Origin: Polynucleobacter sp. UK-Mo-2m-Kol15
Lineage (GTDB): Bacteria > Pseudomonadota > Gammaproteobacteria > Burkholderiales > Burkholderiaceae
Length of the DNA: 64,000 bases
Direction of reading: 5' to 3'
Assembly: GCF_018881505.1 (NCBI RefSeq)
Contig: NZ_JACVQC010000001.1
Location: forward strand, 1,657,927 to 1,721,926
Shown one piece after another: positions 42,822-51,178 of the stretch. The first letter of the stretch is position 1; each line of letters starts with the position of its first letter. The position numbers were made by a program, and so were the translations under genes. A model generated the notes under the pieces. That model was given only the letters and a program-made list of their open reading frames with translations. It had not been told where the DNA came from and made no database searches.

Positions 42822-43253
42822 TTATGGTTGTAACGCAATATTCATTTCTTTAAGGCGTGCGTTGATCATCATCACACTAGCCTCATAACGTAGTGCATTG
42901 TTTACGAACGCAGAGCGTTCAACGTCAGCATCGACAGTATTTCCATCTGCGCTATCTTGCACAACGGAGCGATATAGCAAATCACTTGAATCTACTGCAC
43001 CAACATCAGCAACACCCTCACCCTTAAAATGCAAGGGCGAAGTGGTGTTTAGCTGTGGAGCGCCATTTTTCTTACCTGAAACCTCAGCACTGCTTTCGAG
43101 AGCTTTTTGCATAGCCGACTTAAAGTCGATATCTCGGGCCTTAAAATTAGGCGTATCCACATTGGCGATATTTGCAGCTAGAATCTCTTGACGGTGAGCA
43201 CGAATTCTCAGAGCTGCTGCATTAAAATCTAATAGTTGGTCTAAACCATTCAT
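42822..43253 (-). CDS. flgB: Proximal rod protein FlgB
   Basis: The 143-residue protein starts MNGLDQLLDFNAAALRIRAH and has QEILAANIANVDTPNFKARD IDF (shown in two parts) plus the C-terminal VERSAFVNNALRYEASVMMI. It is the first gene of the minus-strand rod/hook operon and has a strong ribosome site (AAGGAGCGGAG). The 205-base space to divergent flgA carries two short palindromes that may be control sites. Confidence 0.97.
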   Translation of the reverse strand: MNGLDQLLDFNAAALRIRAHRQEILAANIANVDTPNFKARDIDFKSAMQKALESSAEVSGKKNGAPQLNTTSPLHFKGEGVADVGAVDSSDLLYRSVVQDSADGNTVDADVERSAFVNNALRYEASVMMINARLKEMNIALQP

Positions 43254-43299
43254 CTCCGCTCCTTACCTATTCTTCACGCTTGAAGATCATTTAACAACG

Positions 43300-43314
43300 A
43301 CATTGCAACAATGT
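43300..43314. promoter_or_regulatory. Inverted repeat in flgB/flgA intergenic region
   Basis: ACATTG-CAA-CAATGT is a perfect 6-base-arm repeat 47 bases upstream of flgB. It could be part of the control region for the rod/hook operon. It does not match the known enterobacterial FlhDC site. Confidence 0.35.
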
Positions 43315-43421
43315 AGTTCTCCAGTAAGCGATTTGAATGTGGAATAAGAGGCAGAATTCCTATCCTTATTCACCTATTGGGCTAAAGCCGGCTTCGTACA
43401 ATGTCCATCTAGGCATTTCGG

Positions 43422-43433
43422 GGTATTAATACC
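43422..43433. promoter_or_regulatory. 12-bp palindrome upstream of flgA
   Basis: GGTATTAATACC is a perfect palindrome 31 bases before the flgA ATG. A third palindrome, AAGCCGGCTT, lies at 43385-43394. Position suggests operator function; the binding protein is unknown. Confidence 0.35.
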
Positions 43434-43464
43434 GCAACCACTTCAGACTCAACGGGGATTGAAT

Positions 43465-44226
43465 ATGAATACGACATTAGGCAATTGTTCATTTAAACAA
43501 TATAAACTATTGATTAATAAGGGTATTTCATTAATGAGCTTGGTGTTCGCCACTTTAGTAGTGGTTCAGCCCTCCTTCGCCCAAAACCAAACTCCGCAGT
43601 GGCAAGATACCAAGGTTCTTGACCAAAAAGTGGCCGCCTTTTTAAAGACGCAAAGTGCAGGCTCCCCTGGGAAGACTGAAGTTTCAGCTCATCCAATCGA
43701 TAAAAACCTCAAATTAAGCTTTTGCCCCTCTCCTCAGGTGTTTTTTCCTTCGAATAGCAAGGCCTGGGGGAAAACAACCGTTGGCATCCAGTGCGGACAG
43801 CCGAATAACTGGAATATTTACGTAGAAGCTACTGTCAGTATTATTGGCGACTATGTAGTAGCTGCAAACAACCTAACTCAAGGGCAAAGCCTGACTTCAT
43901 CAGATCTCATGCTCCAAAAAGGGGATTTAACTACCCTACCTACAGGCTTCTTTACCGATACATCAGCTGCAGTTGGAAAAGTTGCACGCGTTTCTCTTGC
44001 TAGTGGTAGCGTTATTAAGCAGGAAATGCTCAAAATGCCTATTATTGTTGCTCAGGGTCAAAATGTCAGGGTCAATGGTATTGGGAAAGGCTTTTCAGTT
44101 TCAACAGAGGGACAAGCCCTCACAAACGCAGTTGAGGGTGAATTAGTGAAAGTCAGAGTGCCCAACGGAACGATTATTTCAGGAATAGCCAAAAATAATG
44201 GCCAAATTGAGGTAGTTATTCGCTAG
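43465..44226 (+). CDS. flgA: P-ring assembly chaperone FlgA
   Basis: The 253-residue protein from ATG at 43465 (GGGG seven bases upstream) has an export signal (GISLMSLVFATLVVVQPSFA) and the C-terminal SAF domain (DYVVAANNLTQGQSLTSSDL, then IVAQGQNVRVNGIGKGFSVS). FlgA helps P-ring assembly in the periplasm. A TTG two codons upstream is in frame but has no ribosome site at a usable distance. It is divergent from flgB as in many gammaproteobacteria. Confidence 0.94.
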   Translation: MNTTLGNCSFKQYKLLINKGISLMSLVFATLVVVQPSFAQNQTPQWQDTKVLDQKVAAFLKTQSAGSPGKTEVSAHPIDKNLKLSFCPSPQVFFPSNSKAWGKTTVGIQCGQPNNWNIYVEATVSIIGDYVVAANNLTQGQSLTSSDLMLQKGDLTTLPTGFFTDTSAAVGKVARVSLASGSVIKQEMLKMPIIVAQGQNVRVNGIGKGFSVSTEGQALTNAVEGELVKVRVPNGTIISGIAKNNGQIEVVIR

Positions 44227-44231
44227 GAAGC

Positions 44232-44258
44232 TAAAGTTTTGCCAAAATTGGCCGTAGG
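44232..44258 (+). promoter_or_regulatory. Sigma28 (FliA) promoter for flgM
   Basis: TAAAGTTT (44232-44239), 11 bases, then GCCGTAGG (44251-44258), against the consensus TAAAGTTT-N11-GCCGATAA. It lies 58 bases upstream of the flgM ATG and fits feedback control of FlgM by FliA. Confidence 0.75.
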
Positions 44259-44316
44259 AGAGATGGCAAGCACATATGTATTGCATAAATGGTTGGACTA
44301 GAATTAGAGTGAATAT

Positions 44317-44634
44317 ATGAAGATTAACGAACAGATCAATAAAGGCATTAACCATGCGGTTGATAAGCCGGATGCGTCCGTTGAAACTCAACCTAGCAAT
44401 AGCCCGATTCAAACCCCCGTCGTCGCCAAAAACGATGTTACGACGGCAACCATGTCAACAACTCTCCAATCTATTCAGTCACTCGTCTCTAGTGGGCCAG
44501 TTTTTGATGCCAAAAAGGTTGAAGCGCTTCGTAATGAAATTGAATCCGGTAAATTTGTTGTAGATACTGGCAAGGTTGCTGATGGCTTAATCTCTAACTC
44601 GATCAGCGCACTCACAGCCGGTAAAAAGACTTAG
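44317..44634 (+). CDS. flgM: Anti-sigma28 factor FlgM
   Basis: The 105-residue protein has a disordered polar N-terminal half and the sigma28-binding C-terminal helices SSGPVFDAKKVEALRNEIES and GKFVVDTGKVADGLISNSIS. FlgM blocks FliA until it is exported through the finished hook. A sigma28 promoter lies just upstream. The downstream gene, 16 bases away where flgN is usual, is instead a flagellin-like protein. Confidence 0.94.
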   Translation: MKINEQINKGINHAVDKPDASVETQPSNSPIQTPVVAKNDVTTATMSTTLQSIQSLVSSGPVFDAKKVEALRNEIESGKFVVDTGKVADGLISNSISALTAGKKT

Positions 44635-44650
44635 TCTTGAATGGTGACTG

Positions 44651-45448
44651 ATGAGTGAAGCACTCACTGCACTAGCAGCCCTCTATCAAAATCGCGCCAA
44701 AGCAGTTGACACGAAGATTGCTTCGATCAACACGCAGATCAGCGATGGAAAAAAAGTATTAAATGCAACGGAATTAACTGAGGTTGCTAATCTATCTAAA
44801 AAAGTAACGAGCTACGCGACCCCCGAAGCCAGCATCAAGAATGCAAAGTCTGTTGTGTCACTTGCGCAAACAGGCCTCACATCAGTCACAGGTTATTTAA
44901 AGCAAATGATGCAAATGGCCCAAATGGCCAGCGCACCAGGTATTTCTAGCTCTGATTTAATGAACTTTAATGTTCGATTCTTGGCTATTTTTAATAAGAT
45001 CGGTAAAGCAGCAACTAGTGCGAGCTTCAATGGTAGTAACTTGTTAAGTGGAACTGCGGGTCTGAACGTTAATACAGGGCTTAATCGAGACGCAGCCTCT
45101 AGGATGCACATCAACCCAGTAAATATCTATGGAATGATGACCGCTGGGATACTGACAGGTGTCTCCATCGATACACCACAAAAAGCTGTGCAGGCGATTA
45201 CTCAAATCTCTGGGGCTCTCACTCAAATTCGAAACGGAGAAATGGCCCTAAAGCAATCCGATAAAACGCTTGATAAGAAAAGTACTGAGATTAAGGCCAG
45301 TATTAATTCAAATATTTCTCAAATTAAAACAATGGAAAGTGTTGATATTGCAAAGCTTCAGGCGCAGCTGAAGGATTTGTACTTCCAACAGAAAATAAAT
45401 TACAACATCGTTAGTCAATTAAACGATTCTGCCTCGTCCTCTCTATAA
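44651..45448 (+). CDS. Divergent flagellin-like protein 1 (in the flgN position)
   Basis: The 265-residue protein is related to the two flagellin-like proteins downstream. Shared stretches include VVSLAQTGLTSVTGYLKQMM, the ASFNGSNLLSGTAGLNVNTG loop and the C-terminal coil LQAQLKDLYFQQKINYNIVS. It lacks the canonical flagellin N-terminus (INTN) and the terminal IFR of its paralogues, and ends NDSASSSL. It has the most drift of the three. It is co-transcribed with flgM. It may be a minor filament or junction protein, or a non-filament paralogue that took the place of FlgN. Confidence 0.65.
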   Translation: MSEALTALAALYQNRAKAVDTKIASINTQISDGKKVLNATELTEVANLSKKVTSYATPEASIKNAKSVVSLAQTGLTSVTGYLKQMMQMAQMASAPGISSSDLMNFNVRFLAIFNKIGKAATSASFNGSNLLSGTAGLNVNTGLNRDAASRMHINPVNIYGMMTAGILTGVSIDTPQKAVQAITQISGALTQIRNGEMALKQSDKTLDKKSTEIKASINSNISQIKTMESVDIAKLQAQLKDLYFQQKINYNIVSQLNDSASSSL

Positions 45449-45452
45449 ATTT

Positions 45453-45473
45453 AAAAAACTACTAAAGTTTTTT
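45453..45473. terminator. AT-rich hairpin with T run after flagellin-like gene 1
   Basis: AAAAAACT pairs with AGTTTTTT around ACTAA. It could be a weak terminator of the flgM unit. Its right arm lies within the -35 of the following sigma28 promoter. Confidence 0.4.
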
Positions 45474-45489
45474 TAACTCAGGCCGTTAA
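45463..45489 (+). promoter_or_regulatory. Sigma28 (FliA) promoter for flagellin-like gene 2
   Basis: TAAAGTTT (45463-45470), 11 bases, GCCGTTAA (45482-45489), so one mismatch in 16 to the FliA consensus. It is 197 bases upstream of the ATG at 45686, which predicts a leader of roughly 190 bases. Confidence 0.85.
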
Positions 45490-45508
45490 TTAAGATATAA
45501 ATCAAATT

Positions 45509-45522
45509 ACTTCTTCGGAAGT
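45509..45522 (+). promoter_or_regulatory. UUCG tetraloop hairpin in flagellin leader
   Basis: ACTTC-TTCG-GAAGT forms a five-base-pair stem with a C(UUCG)G tetraloop. It would lie about 15-20 bases from the predicted 5' end of the flagellin transcript and may stabilise it. A second possible stem, GCGTA/TACGC, lies nearer the start codon. Confidence 0.55.
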
Positions 45523-45685
45523 AAAGTTAAGCTAGTTTATCTAGCGCATTGCACTGTTGATGTGGTCTACGTATCGCTCACTGATGCTTTTTTGTAGGTT
45601 AGCATTTTTTATGCATTGGGCATAAAAGTGCTTTGGTATGAATTGCGTAAGCAAGGCATACGCTTAATCTAAAGGAAAGTATTTT

Positions 45686-46489
45686 ATGAGCTCACCATTT
45701 AACATCACTTCATTGACATCCACATTGACTGGAAGTCTGAATAAAGTAACAAGAGAAATTAATTCTGTTCAAACTCAATTGGCTACTGGCAAGGGTGAAT
45801 TAAATCCTGCGTACTCTGGCGAAATTACACGTTTGTCTTCCCAAGTTAATAAATATGATGCGGCAACCAAGGGAATTGGCCAAGCGCAAAACGTTGTGAC
45901 AGTTGGCTTGACAGGCTTACAAACAGCAACTGACCTCATTCAGCAGATGGAAGCATTGGCATTACAAGCTACCAGCGGAACAATGAGTGCAACTGATTTA
46001 ACATACCTTAACACTACGTTTAATCAACTGGCTCAACAAATTAATAGTGCAGCTACAAACTCGTCCGTAAACGGCGTAAACTTACTGACTGGTACAGCAG
46101 GATTTAGCGTATTGTGCGGCGTTGATACGACCACATCATTTAGCGTTGCAGGTATGAACTTGACATCGATTGCCGCTACTTGTACTGGTCTTGCAATCTC
46201 AACCACTGCACTAGCGTCAGCTGCAATTACCAGCTTGACCTCCCAGCTTACACTGATTAGCGCTGGACAATCTTCATTGAGCGCCAGCAACGGTGGACTA
46301 ACTGCCCAGGCAACTCAGGCACAAAGTCTTTCCGATGGATTGCAAAATACAATTGACTCGATCAATAATATTGACCCAACTGCCCTTCAGGCAAGATTGC
46401 AGGCCCTGAATAATCAACAGGCAATTGACTACTACTTGATTACCCAAATGAATCAAGCGGCAGCTGCAATGCTCGCAATATTCAGATAA
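45686..46489 (+). CDS. Divergent short flagellin 2
   Basis: The 267-residue protein shows flagellin D0/D1 features in altered form. These are an N-terminal coil with VQTQLATGKGELNPAYSGEI, TGLQTATDLIQQMEALALQA followed by TSGTMSATDLTYLNTTFNQL, NGVNLLTGTAG, and a C-terminal coil DPTALQARLQALNNQQAIDY ending AAAAMLAIFR. The middle is only about 60 residues, so D2/D3 are minimal. It has two cysteines (LCGV and ATCTG), unusual in filament proteins. A near-consensus sigma28 promoter with a long structured leader and a strong terminator make it the best candidate for the major filament subunit. Confidence 0.78.
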   Translation: MSSPFNITSLTSTLTGSLNKVTREINSVQTQLATGKGELNPAYSGEITRLSSQVNKYDAATKGIGQAQNVVTVGLTGLQTATDLIQQMEALALQATSGTMSATDLTYLNTTFNQLAQQINSAATNSSVNGVNLLTGTAGFSVLCGVDTTTSFSVAGMNLTSIAATCTGLAISTTALASAAITSLTSQLTLISAGQSSLSASNGGLTAQATQAQSLSDGLQNTIDSINNIDPTALQARLQALNNQQAIDYYLITQMNQAAAAMLAIFR

Positions 46490-46505
46490 GTAGCTTGATT
46501 TAAGG

Positions 46506-46535
46506 AAAAAGCCAGGTAAAACCTGGCTTTTTTTG
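46506..46535 (+). terminator. Rho-independent terminator after flagellin 2
   Basis: GCCAGGT-AAA-ACCTGGC is followed by seven T. A-runs on the left extend the stem. It isolates the flagellin 2 message from the next gene. Confidence 0.92.
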
Positions 46536-46678
46536 CTTTTTAGCCCCCAAAAAGATAAATAGGGCCAGAAAAGTCTGTTTAATATGATGATTAAATACCC
46601 TAATAAATCAATAATATACGTGTAAGTTTTAATTAATAACGTAAATTTTTGTAAACATTACCACAGGGTAAATTAAAC

Positions 46679-47473
46679 ATGACCAAGATTACAGATTTGT
46701 CTACAACTCTTTCTCACGGAGTAAAACAGGTTGAGAAAGAGATCAATGAAATCAGTACGGCACTGGCAACAGGTCGTGCACCATTAAACCCGGGTAATAG
46801 CAGCGAGGTTACGCGTTTATCTTCCCAAGTGAACAAGTATAAGACAACTGAACACAGTCTCGGTCAAGTACAAAACGTAATTAACGTAGCGCAGACTGGC
46901 TTAGTCTCTGCCGTTGATCTTTTGCAACAGATGGAATCATTAGCAAACCAAGCAGCTAGCGGAACCCTAAGTGGTACCGATATGGAAGCCATCAATACTA
47001 CCTTCACACAACTAGCCTCGCAAATTGCGAATATTGGCGAAAACGCTGATGTTAACGGTCAAAACTTACTTAACAACACCTCAGGCTTCTCTGTGATGTC
47101 AGGCATTACAACAAGCAGCCTGATTACAATCTCCGGATTAGACTTAACTGCAATTGCAGCCACCTGTACTGGTCTTAGCATTACGAGTGTTCAGGGTGCG
47201 TATACCGCTATTACAACATTAACGTCGCAACTATCACTTATTAGTGCTGGGCAATCAACATTTAGCGCAGCAACAGTTGGTATTAAGGCCTATCAATCAG
47301 AAGCGAATGCATTATCAACAGGACTACAAGCAACAATTGATTCGATTTACAACATCGACCCAACTGCATTGCAAGCTAGACTGCAGCAGCTAAATAACCA
47401 ACAATCCATTGACTATTATTTGGTGACACAGATGAATCAACAAGCGGCTGCAGTATTAACCATCTTTAGATAA
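46679..47473 (+). CDS. Divergent short flagellin 3
   Basis: The 264-residue paralogue of the preceding gene shares ATGRAPLNPGNSSEVTRLSS, QVNKYKTTEHSLGQVQNVIN, AVDLLQQMESLANQAASGTL, the NGQNLLNNTSGFSVMSG loop, IAATCTGLSIT and the C-terminal DPTALQARLQQLNNQQSIDY ending AAAVLTIFR. It has one cysteine, in the same ATCTG motif. The 189-base upstream region has no clear sigma28 promoter. The ribosome site is AGGGTA. It is followed by a hairpin and then by a FliS-like gene. Two such paralogues suggest a filament of more than one subunit. Confidence 0.78.
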   Translation: MTKITDLSTTLSHGVKQVEKEINEISTALATGRAPLNPGNSSEVTRLSSQVNKYKTTEHSLGQVQNVINVAQTGLVSAVDLLQQMESLANQAASGTLSGTDMEAINTTFTQLASQIANIGENADVNGQNLLNNTSGFSVMSGITTSSLITISGLDLTAIAATCTGLSITSVQGAYTAITTLTSQLSLISAGQSTFSAATVGIKAYQSEANALSTGLQATIDSIYNIDPTALQARLQQLNNQQSIDYYLVTQMNQQAAAVLTIFR

Positions 47474-47505
47474 TTCATCTTCATAAATAAAATTGGATGT
47501 AGGAT

Positions 47506-47548
47506 ATAGGCCAACACAAGAGTTCCCTCTTGCACCCTAGAAGCCTAT
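47506..47548 (+). promoter_or_regulatory. Two-tier hairpin between flagellin 3 and fliS-like gene
   Basis: An outer stem ATAGGC/GCCTAT (47506-47511, 47543-47548) encloses an inner CAAGAG-TTCC-CTCTTG hairpin (47517-47532). No T run follows, so it is more likely an mRNA stability or processing element that limits expression of the downstream genes. Confidence 0.45.
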
Positions 47549-47561
47549 AACTACGGACATT

Positions 47562-47936
47562 ATGTTTACATCAAATAATCCTCTAAAGACCTACGTCGAT
47601 ATTGACAACAATATCACTGGGGCAGATTTTGAGAAAAAATGGTTCGAGTCAGTCATCGCCCTGCTCAGGAAAATACAAGCTGGTGAATTTGATGCGGTGA
47701 TGACCCATAAGAAGCTGCTTGAGATCTCAGAGGGATTGCAGTGGATACAGGAGAACTTAAACGAAAAGTTAAGTTCACAACATAGAACACTTTTAAAGTC
47801 TATCTACAGCACCTCTATTCAGATCATGAATGGTGCAATCCAAACTAGAAATACTGAGTATTTGGGCATTGTGATTGCATGTCTTGAAACGGTTGTCCAG
47901 CCCTACTATAGAAAATCTGACTCAGACAATAAATAA
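47562..47936 (+). CDS. fliS: FliS-like flagellin export chaperone
   Basis: The 124-residue, all-helical protein sits directly after the flagellins. KKWFESVIALLRKIQAGEFD, ISEGLQWIQENLNEKLSSQH and TLLKSIYSTSIQIMNGAIQT mirror the FliS pattern of helices. The usual N-terminal ASPxKLLLMLYDGAI motif is strongly changed, which would fit co-evolution with the unusual flagellin C-terminus it should cap. fliD, normally the neighbour of fliS, is not here. The call rests on position, length and helix layout. Confidence 0.65.
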   Translation: MFTSNNPLKTYVDIDNNITGADFEKKWFESVIALLRKIQAGEFDAVMTHKKLLEISEGLQWIQENLNEKLSSQHRTLLKSIYSTSIQIMNGAIQTRNTEYLGIVIACLETVVQPYYRKSDSDNK

Positions 47937-47957
47937 TTAAAAATTGAGTATTAAAAA

Positions 47958-50219
47958 ATGAATACAGCAACTAGTCCAGCTACAAAGGAAATGATAATCT
48001 CCAGAGGACTAGAGAGCTTCATTAGTGGATCATATTCTCAAGCGACAATGTATTTTGAAGAGATCCTAAGCGACACACCAAATGATCCAGATGCACTTCA
48101 TCATTTAGCAGGTTGCCAGATTCAGCTACAGGAATTTGAATCAGCTCTAAAAACAATTCAAAAAGTACTCAATATAGAATCAAAAAATTCATTAGCTTGG
48201 TTCAGACTAGGTCAAATCCATTACATCTGTAAGCGCTATGAGTTAGCAGTAGATTCGTTTGGCAAAGCAATTGAAATCAAACCCGATTTCGCAGACGCAT
48301 GGTTTATGGGTGGTCAGGCATTAATACAAAATGGCGCGATTAACGATGGCATGCTTGCCCTCGAAAATGCACTCTTACTGAATTCTTCATCGGTCATTTT
48401 TAATGAGATTTTTGCAAAGCACTATATTGATCATAAACGTGATGTTGGAACACTTGTCATAACCGGAGGCATTGGCGACATATTGCTTTGCTTACCATTT
48501 CTACTGCAAAACAAAGATCTACATTTAAAAATTAATGTTCTAACCCACTTTAAGGGTGCTAAAAGAATTTTTGATTCGCTTTCAATTCCAGTTAATAAAA
48601 TTGCATACTACTCAAATGATGCGGAGCGACTAAAGCTACAACCAGAAATTATTGGTCCCAGAGAGTTTTATCCTTGTCCAAAAAGATGGTTTTTAGATAT
48701 AAACCCATTTGACTCAAAAATTATTAGCTTAGATAGCGCTCGTCCCACAATTGGAGTGCAGCTAGGCGGGAGTGCAATATCGATTGATATGCAAAGTAAG
48801 ATTGGGCTGCCAAAAAAATCTTTGCCTGTAAGTCTGCTGCAAAATATTCTTTCGATAAATGCATTCAATGTCATTCTTTTTGGCTCAAAAGAAGAAATCG
48901 AATCATACGGGCTTCTCGAGAATAAACACTTGCATCATGCAAGCTACCAAAATATTGATGAAAGCTTGTCCCTGGTTTCACTGTGCGACTGCTTTGTGGG
49001 CAGCGATAGCGCCATTAAATCGATAACTGCAATGCTACAAATCCCGACATTCGTTTGGATGGGGGACTACCAAGACCCATATCGCGATACTAATTTTATT
49101 GACCCATTTGCGAAGAAAAATGTATTTGAAATTTTTAGATATAGGGATATTACGCAGGATGAAGCAGTAGGCACAAAGAAAACGTTTAAATTTTTTAACA
49201 ATATTGGGTTGATTGAAAGCATCCCCAATCTACCCCTCAAAGAAGATGTAAAAAAGATAGATTTGGAAATAAATAACATTTTGAATCACGAGAATCAAAA
49301 TCAGTTTATCTCCAGTCGTGGACTCCTAAAATCTTGCAACTCTCACAACAGAAAACCTATCTCAAGTAATGCTCATATAGACGATGACTTGCTACGAGAG
49401 CATAAAAATGGTGGAAGCATCTACATTTGTACAGATGCATTACTAAATTTTTCAATCAATTATTTACCTAAGATTACAGAAACTTTTACTTTATTAAGTG
49501 GTGATAGTGACATTAGGGTGGATTCCTCAATGTTAAATGTTCCACAAATTAAAAGTATTTTGAGTCATCCAAAATTGCGTCAATGGTATGCGCAAAATCT
49601 AGATGTAGATCACGCTAAGATTCAGCCTCTCCCTATAGGCATGGATTACCACACGATGCATGAGAAACCGAATTTCTGTGGTCCGGGCATCCAATCGGCA
49701 CTATCACAAGAGCAAGATTTATTAGAGGTGATTAATACTTCTAAAAATTTTAAAGAAAGAAAATTTCTAGGCTATTGCAACTGGAGTAATTCTATAAACA
49801 ATCACGATAGAGCTTTGTGTATAGAGCGAATACAAAAAGAACTATGCTATTTTGAACATGCATCAATTCCAAGAATAGAAACTTGGAAGAATCAAGCTAA
49901 TCATATGTTTGTTATCAGTCCTGAAGGTATTGGCATGGACTGCCATAGAACATGGGAGGCACTTCTACTAGGGTGCGTTCCAGTAGTTAAGAAAAATAAT
50001 CACAATCTGTTTAAAAATTTGCCTGTATGGGAGGTAAATGATTGGAGTGAATTTAACGCTACCAATATTTTAGAAAAAATTCAGTATTTCTGCGAACTGG
50101 AATTTGATTACTCCGCACTATTTTTAAGCTACTGGTCCAGTCTTTCTGGGTCCTCCAGCAAATTTGATCTCAAAAGGGCGAAAATAACTGGCTATAGAGA
50201 ATTGATCGTAGATAATTAA
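47958..50219 (+). CDS. TPR / GT9-like / exostosin(GT47)-like glycosyltransferase fusion
   Basis: The 753-residue protein has three parts. Residues about 10-150 are TPR repeats (SGSYSQATMYFEEILSDTPN, RYELAVDSFGKAIEIKPDFA). About 165-420 resemble GT9 heptosyltransferases (LVITGGIGDILLCLPFL, TIGVQLGGSA, LCDCFVGSDSAIKSITAMLQ). About 470-750 resemble exostosin/GT47 enzymes (IQPLPIGMDYH, then FVISPEGIGMDCHRTWEALL and GCVPVVKKNN). No membrane helix or signal is seen, so it is cytosolic. It begins 21 bases after the fliS-like gene, making flagellin the likely acceptor. I do not recognise this three-part architecture as a named family. Confidence 0.75.
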   Translation: MNTATSPATKEMIISRGLESFISGSYSQATMYFEEILSDTPNDPDALHHLAGCQIQLQEFESALKTIQKVLNIESKNSLAWFRLGQIHYICKRYELAVDSFGKAIEIKPDFADAWFMGGQALIQNGAINDGMLALENALLLNSSSVIFNEIFAKHYIDHKRDVGTLVITGGIGDILLCLPFLLQNKDLHLKINVLTHFKGAKRIFDSLSIPVNKIAYYSNDAERLKLQPEIIGPREFYPCPKRWFLDINPFDSKIISLDSARPTIGVQLGGSAISIDMQSKIGLPKKSLPVSLLQNILSINAFNVILFGSKEEIESYGLLENKHLHHASYQNIDESLSLVSLCDCFVGSDSAIKSITAMLQIPTFVWMGDYQDPYRDTNFIDPFAKKNVFEIFRYRDITQDEAVGTKKTFKFFNNIGLIESIPNLPLKEDVKKIDLEINNILNHENQNQFISSRGLLKSCNSHNRKPISSNAHIDDDLLREHKNGGSIYICTDALLNFSINYLPKITETFTLLSGDSDIRVDSSMLNVPQIKSILSHPKLRQWYAQNLDVDHAKIQPLPIGMDYHTMHEKPNFCGPGIQSALSQEQDLLEVINTSKNFKERKFLGYCNWSNSINNHDRALCIERIQKELCYFEHASIPRIETWKNQANHMFVISPEGIGMDCHRTWEALLLGCVPVVKKNNHNLFKNLPVWEVNDWSEFNATNILEKIQYFCELEFDYSALFLSYWSSLSGSSSKFDLKRAKITGYRELIVDN

Positions 50220-50280
50220 TCAAATAGCTCAGAAAAAATTACCCAGGAGCGAAGTCGTGCAAATCTAATCACATAACTTC

Positions 50281-51156
50281 TTAGACTCTCCAAAATAATA
50301 GATCCTCTGATGCCCCATCGTTTGAGTTTAGAAATTGTAGGACTTCAAGCGAGGAAACATTCTTCCCAGGCATCTTTTCAAACATTTTACAGGGAAAAGA
50401 ATCTAACATACGAATGAAAGAATCTACATCGTAATCTTTACCTTCAATTCTCCATAACTCAATAACACCACACTTCACTCTAGACCAAAATGATGGTTCA
50501 ATTGCGGAAATAATAGTTTCATCATACCCCTGTGTATCCGATTTGTAGATAAATTCTCCCTCAAAAGAGTTCATCCATTTTATCGATTCCTCAGCTGCAT
50601 TCTTAACATCAACGTTAATCTGACCATGCATTTCAGACATGGCATTTTTATTAAGTGAATAATTACCATTATTATTCGGGTCTAAATAAAATTCTAGGGT
50701 TGCATTTTTAGTGCCCAGACCATACATATTCATTTCAATATCTCTAATATTTGAGAGATTTTTTAGGAGCAGAGAGAAGTTATTGGGGTGTGGCTCATAT
50801 GCAAAAACTTTATTAATTTTCTTAAAAATATTGAGAGACTGTCTCGTATATAACCCAATATTTGCACCAATATCAATCAAAGCATAAGATTCATTTCCAC
50901 CTCTAATGACTTCATTCATCATATGAATTGTTTGCGGAAAATATTGTTTTGTTAACAATGTTTCCATTCCAATATATGTGTCAAGTGGAAGATGAAGACT
51001 TGCCGGGCTTTTTCCATCATTCAGCAAATAGAGGGGGGAGACCTCTTCGGGATGTATAACTAGCTCCCTAACCTGAAACAAGTTCGCCAATAGTTTTAAG
51101 TTAATTGGTAAAGATCCTTGAAATGACTTAATGAGATCATTAGAGTCAATATTCAT
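50281..51156 (-). CDS. FkbM-family methyltransferase
   Basis: The 291-residue protein has the SAM-binding motif YALIDIGANIGLYTRQSLNI, FAYEPHPNNFSLLLKNLSNI and the FkbM-like IYKSDTQGYDETIISAIEPS segment, ending in the FWSRVKCGVIELW strand. FkbM enzymes O-methylate sugars or polyketides. It is the last gene of the fli operon, 22 bases after a TPR glycosyltransferase gene. The likely role is methylation of a flagellin glycan. Its end converges on the fusion glycosyltransferase gene with a 61-base gap. Confidence 0.82.
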   Translation of the reverse strand: MNIDSNDLIKSFQGSLPINLKLLANLFQVRELVIHPEEVSPLYLLNDGKSPASLHLPLDTYIGMETLLTKQYFPQTIHMMNEVIRGGNESYALIDIGANIGLYTRQSLNIFKKINKVFAYEPHPNNFSLLLKNLSNIRDIEMNMYGLGTKNATLEFYLDPNNNGNYSLNKNAMSEMHGQINVDVKNAAEESIKWMNSFEGEFIYKSDTQGYDETIISAIEPSFWSRVKCGVIELWRIEGKDYDVDSFIRMLDSFPCKMFEKMPGKNVSSLEVLQFLNSNDGASEDLLFWRV

Positions 51157-51178
51157 ATATTTCCTTCAAATAAAAGAA

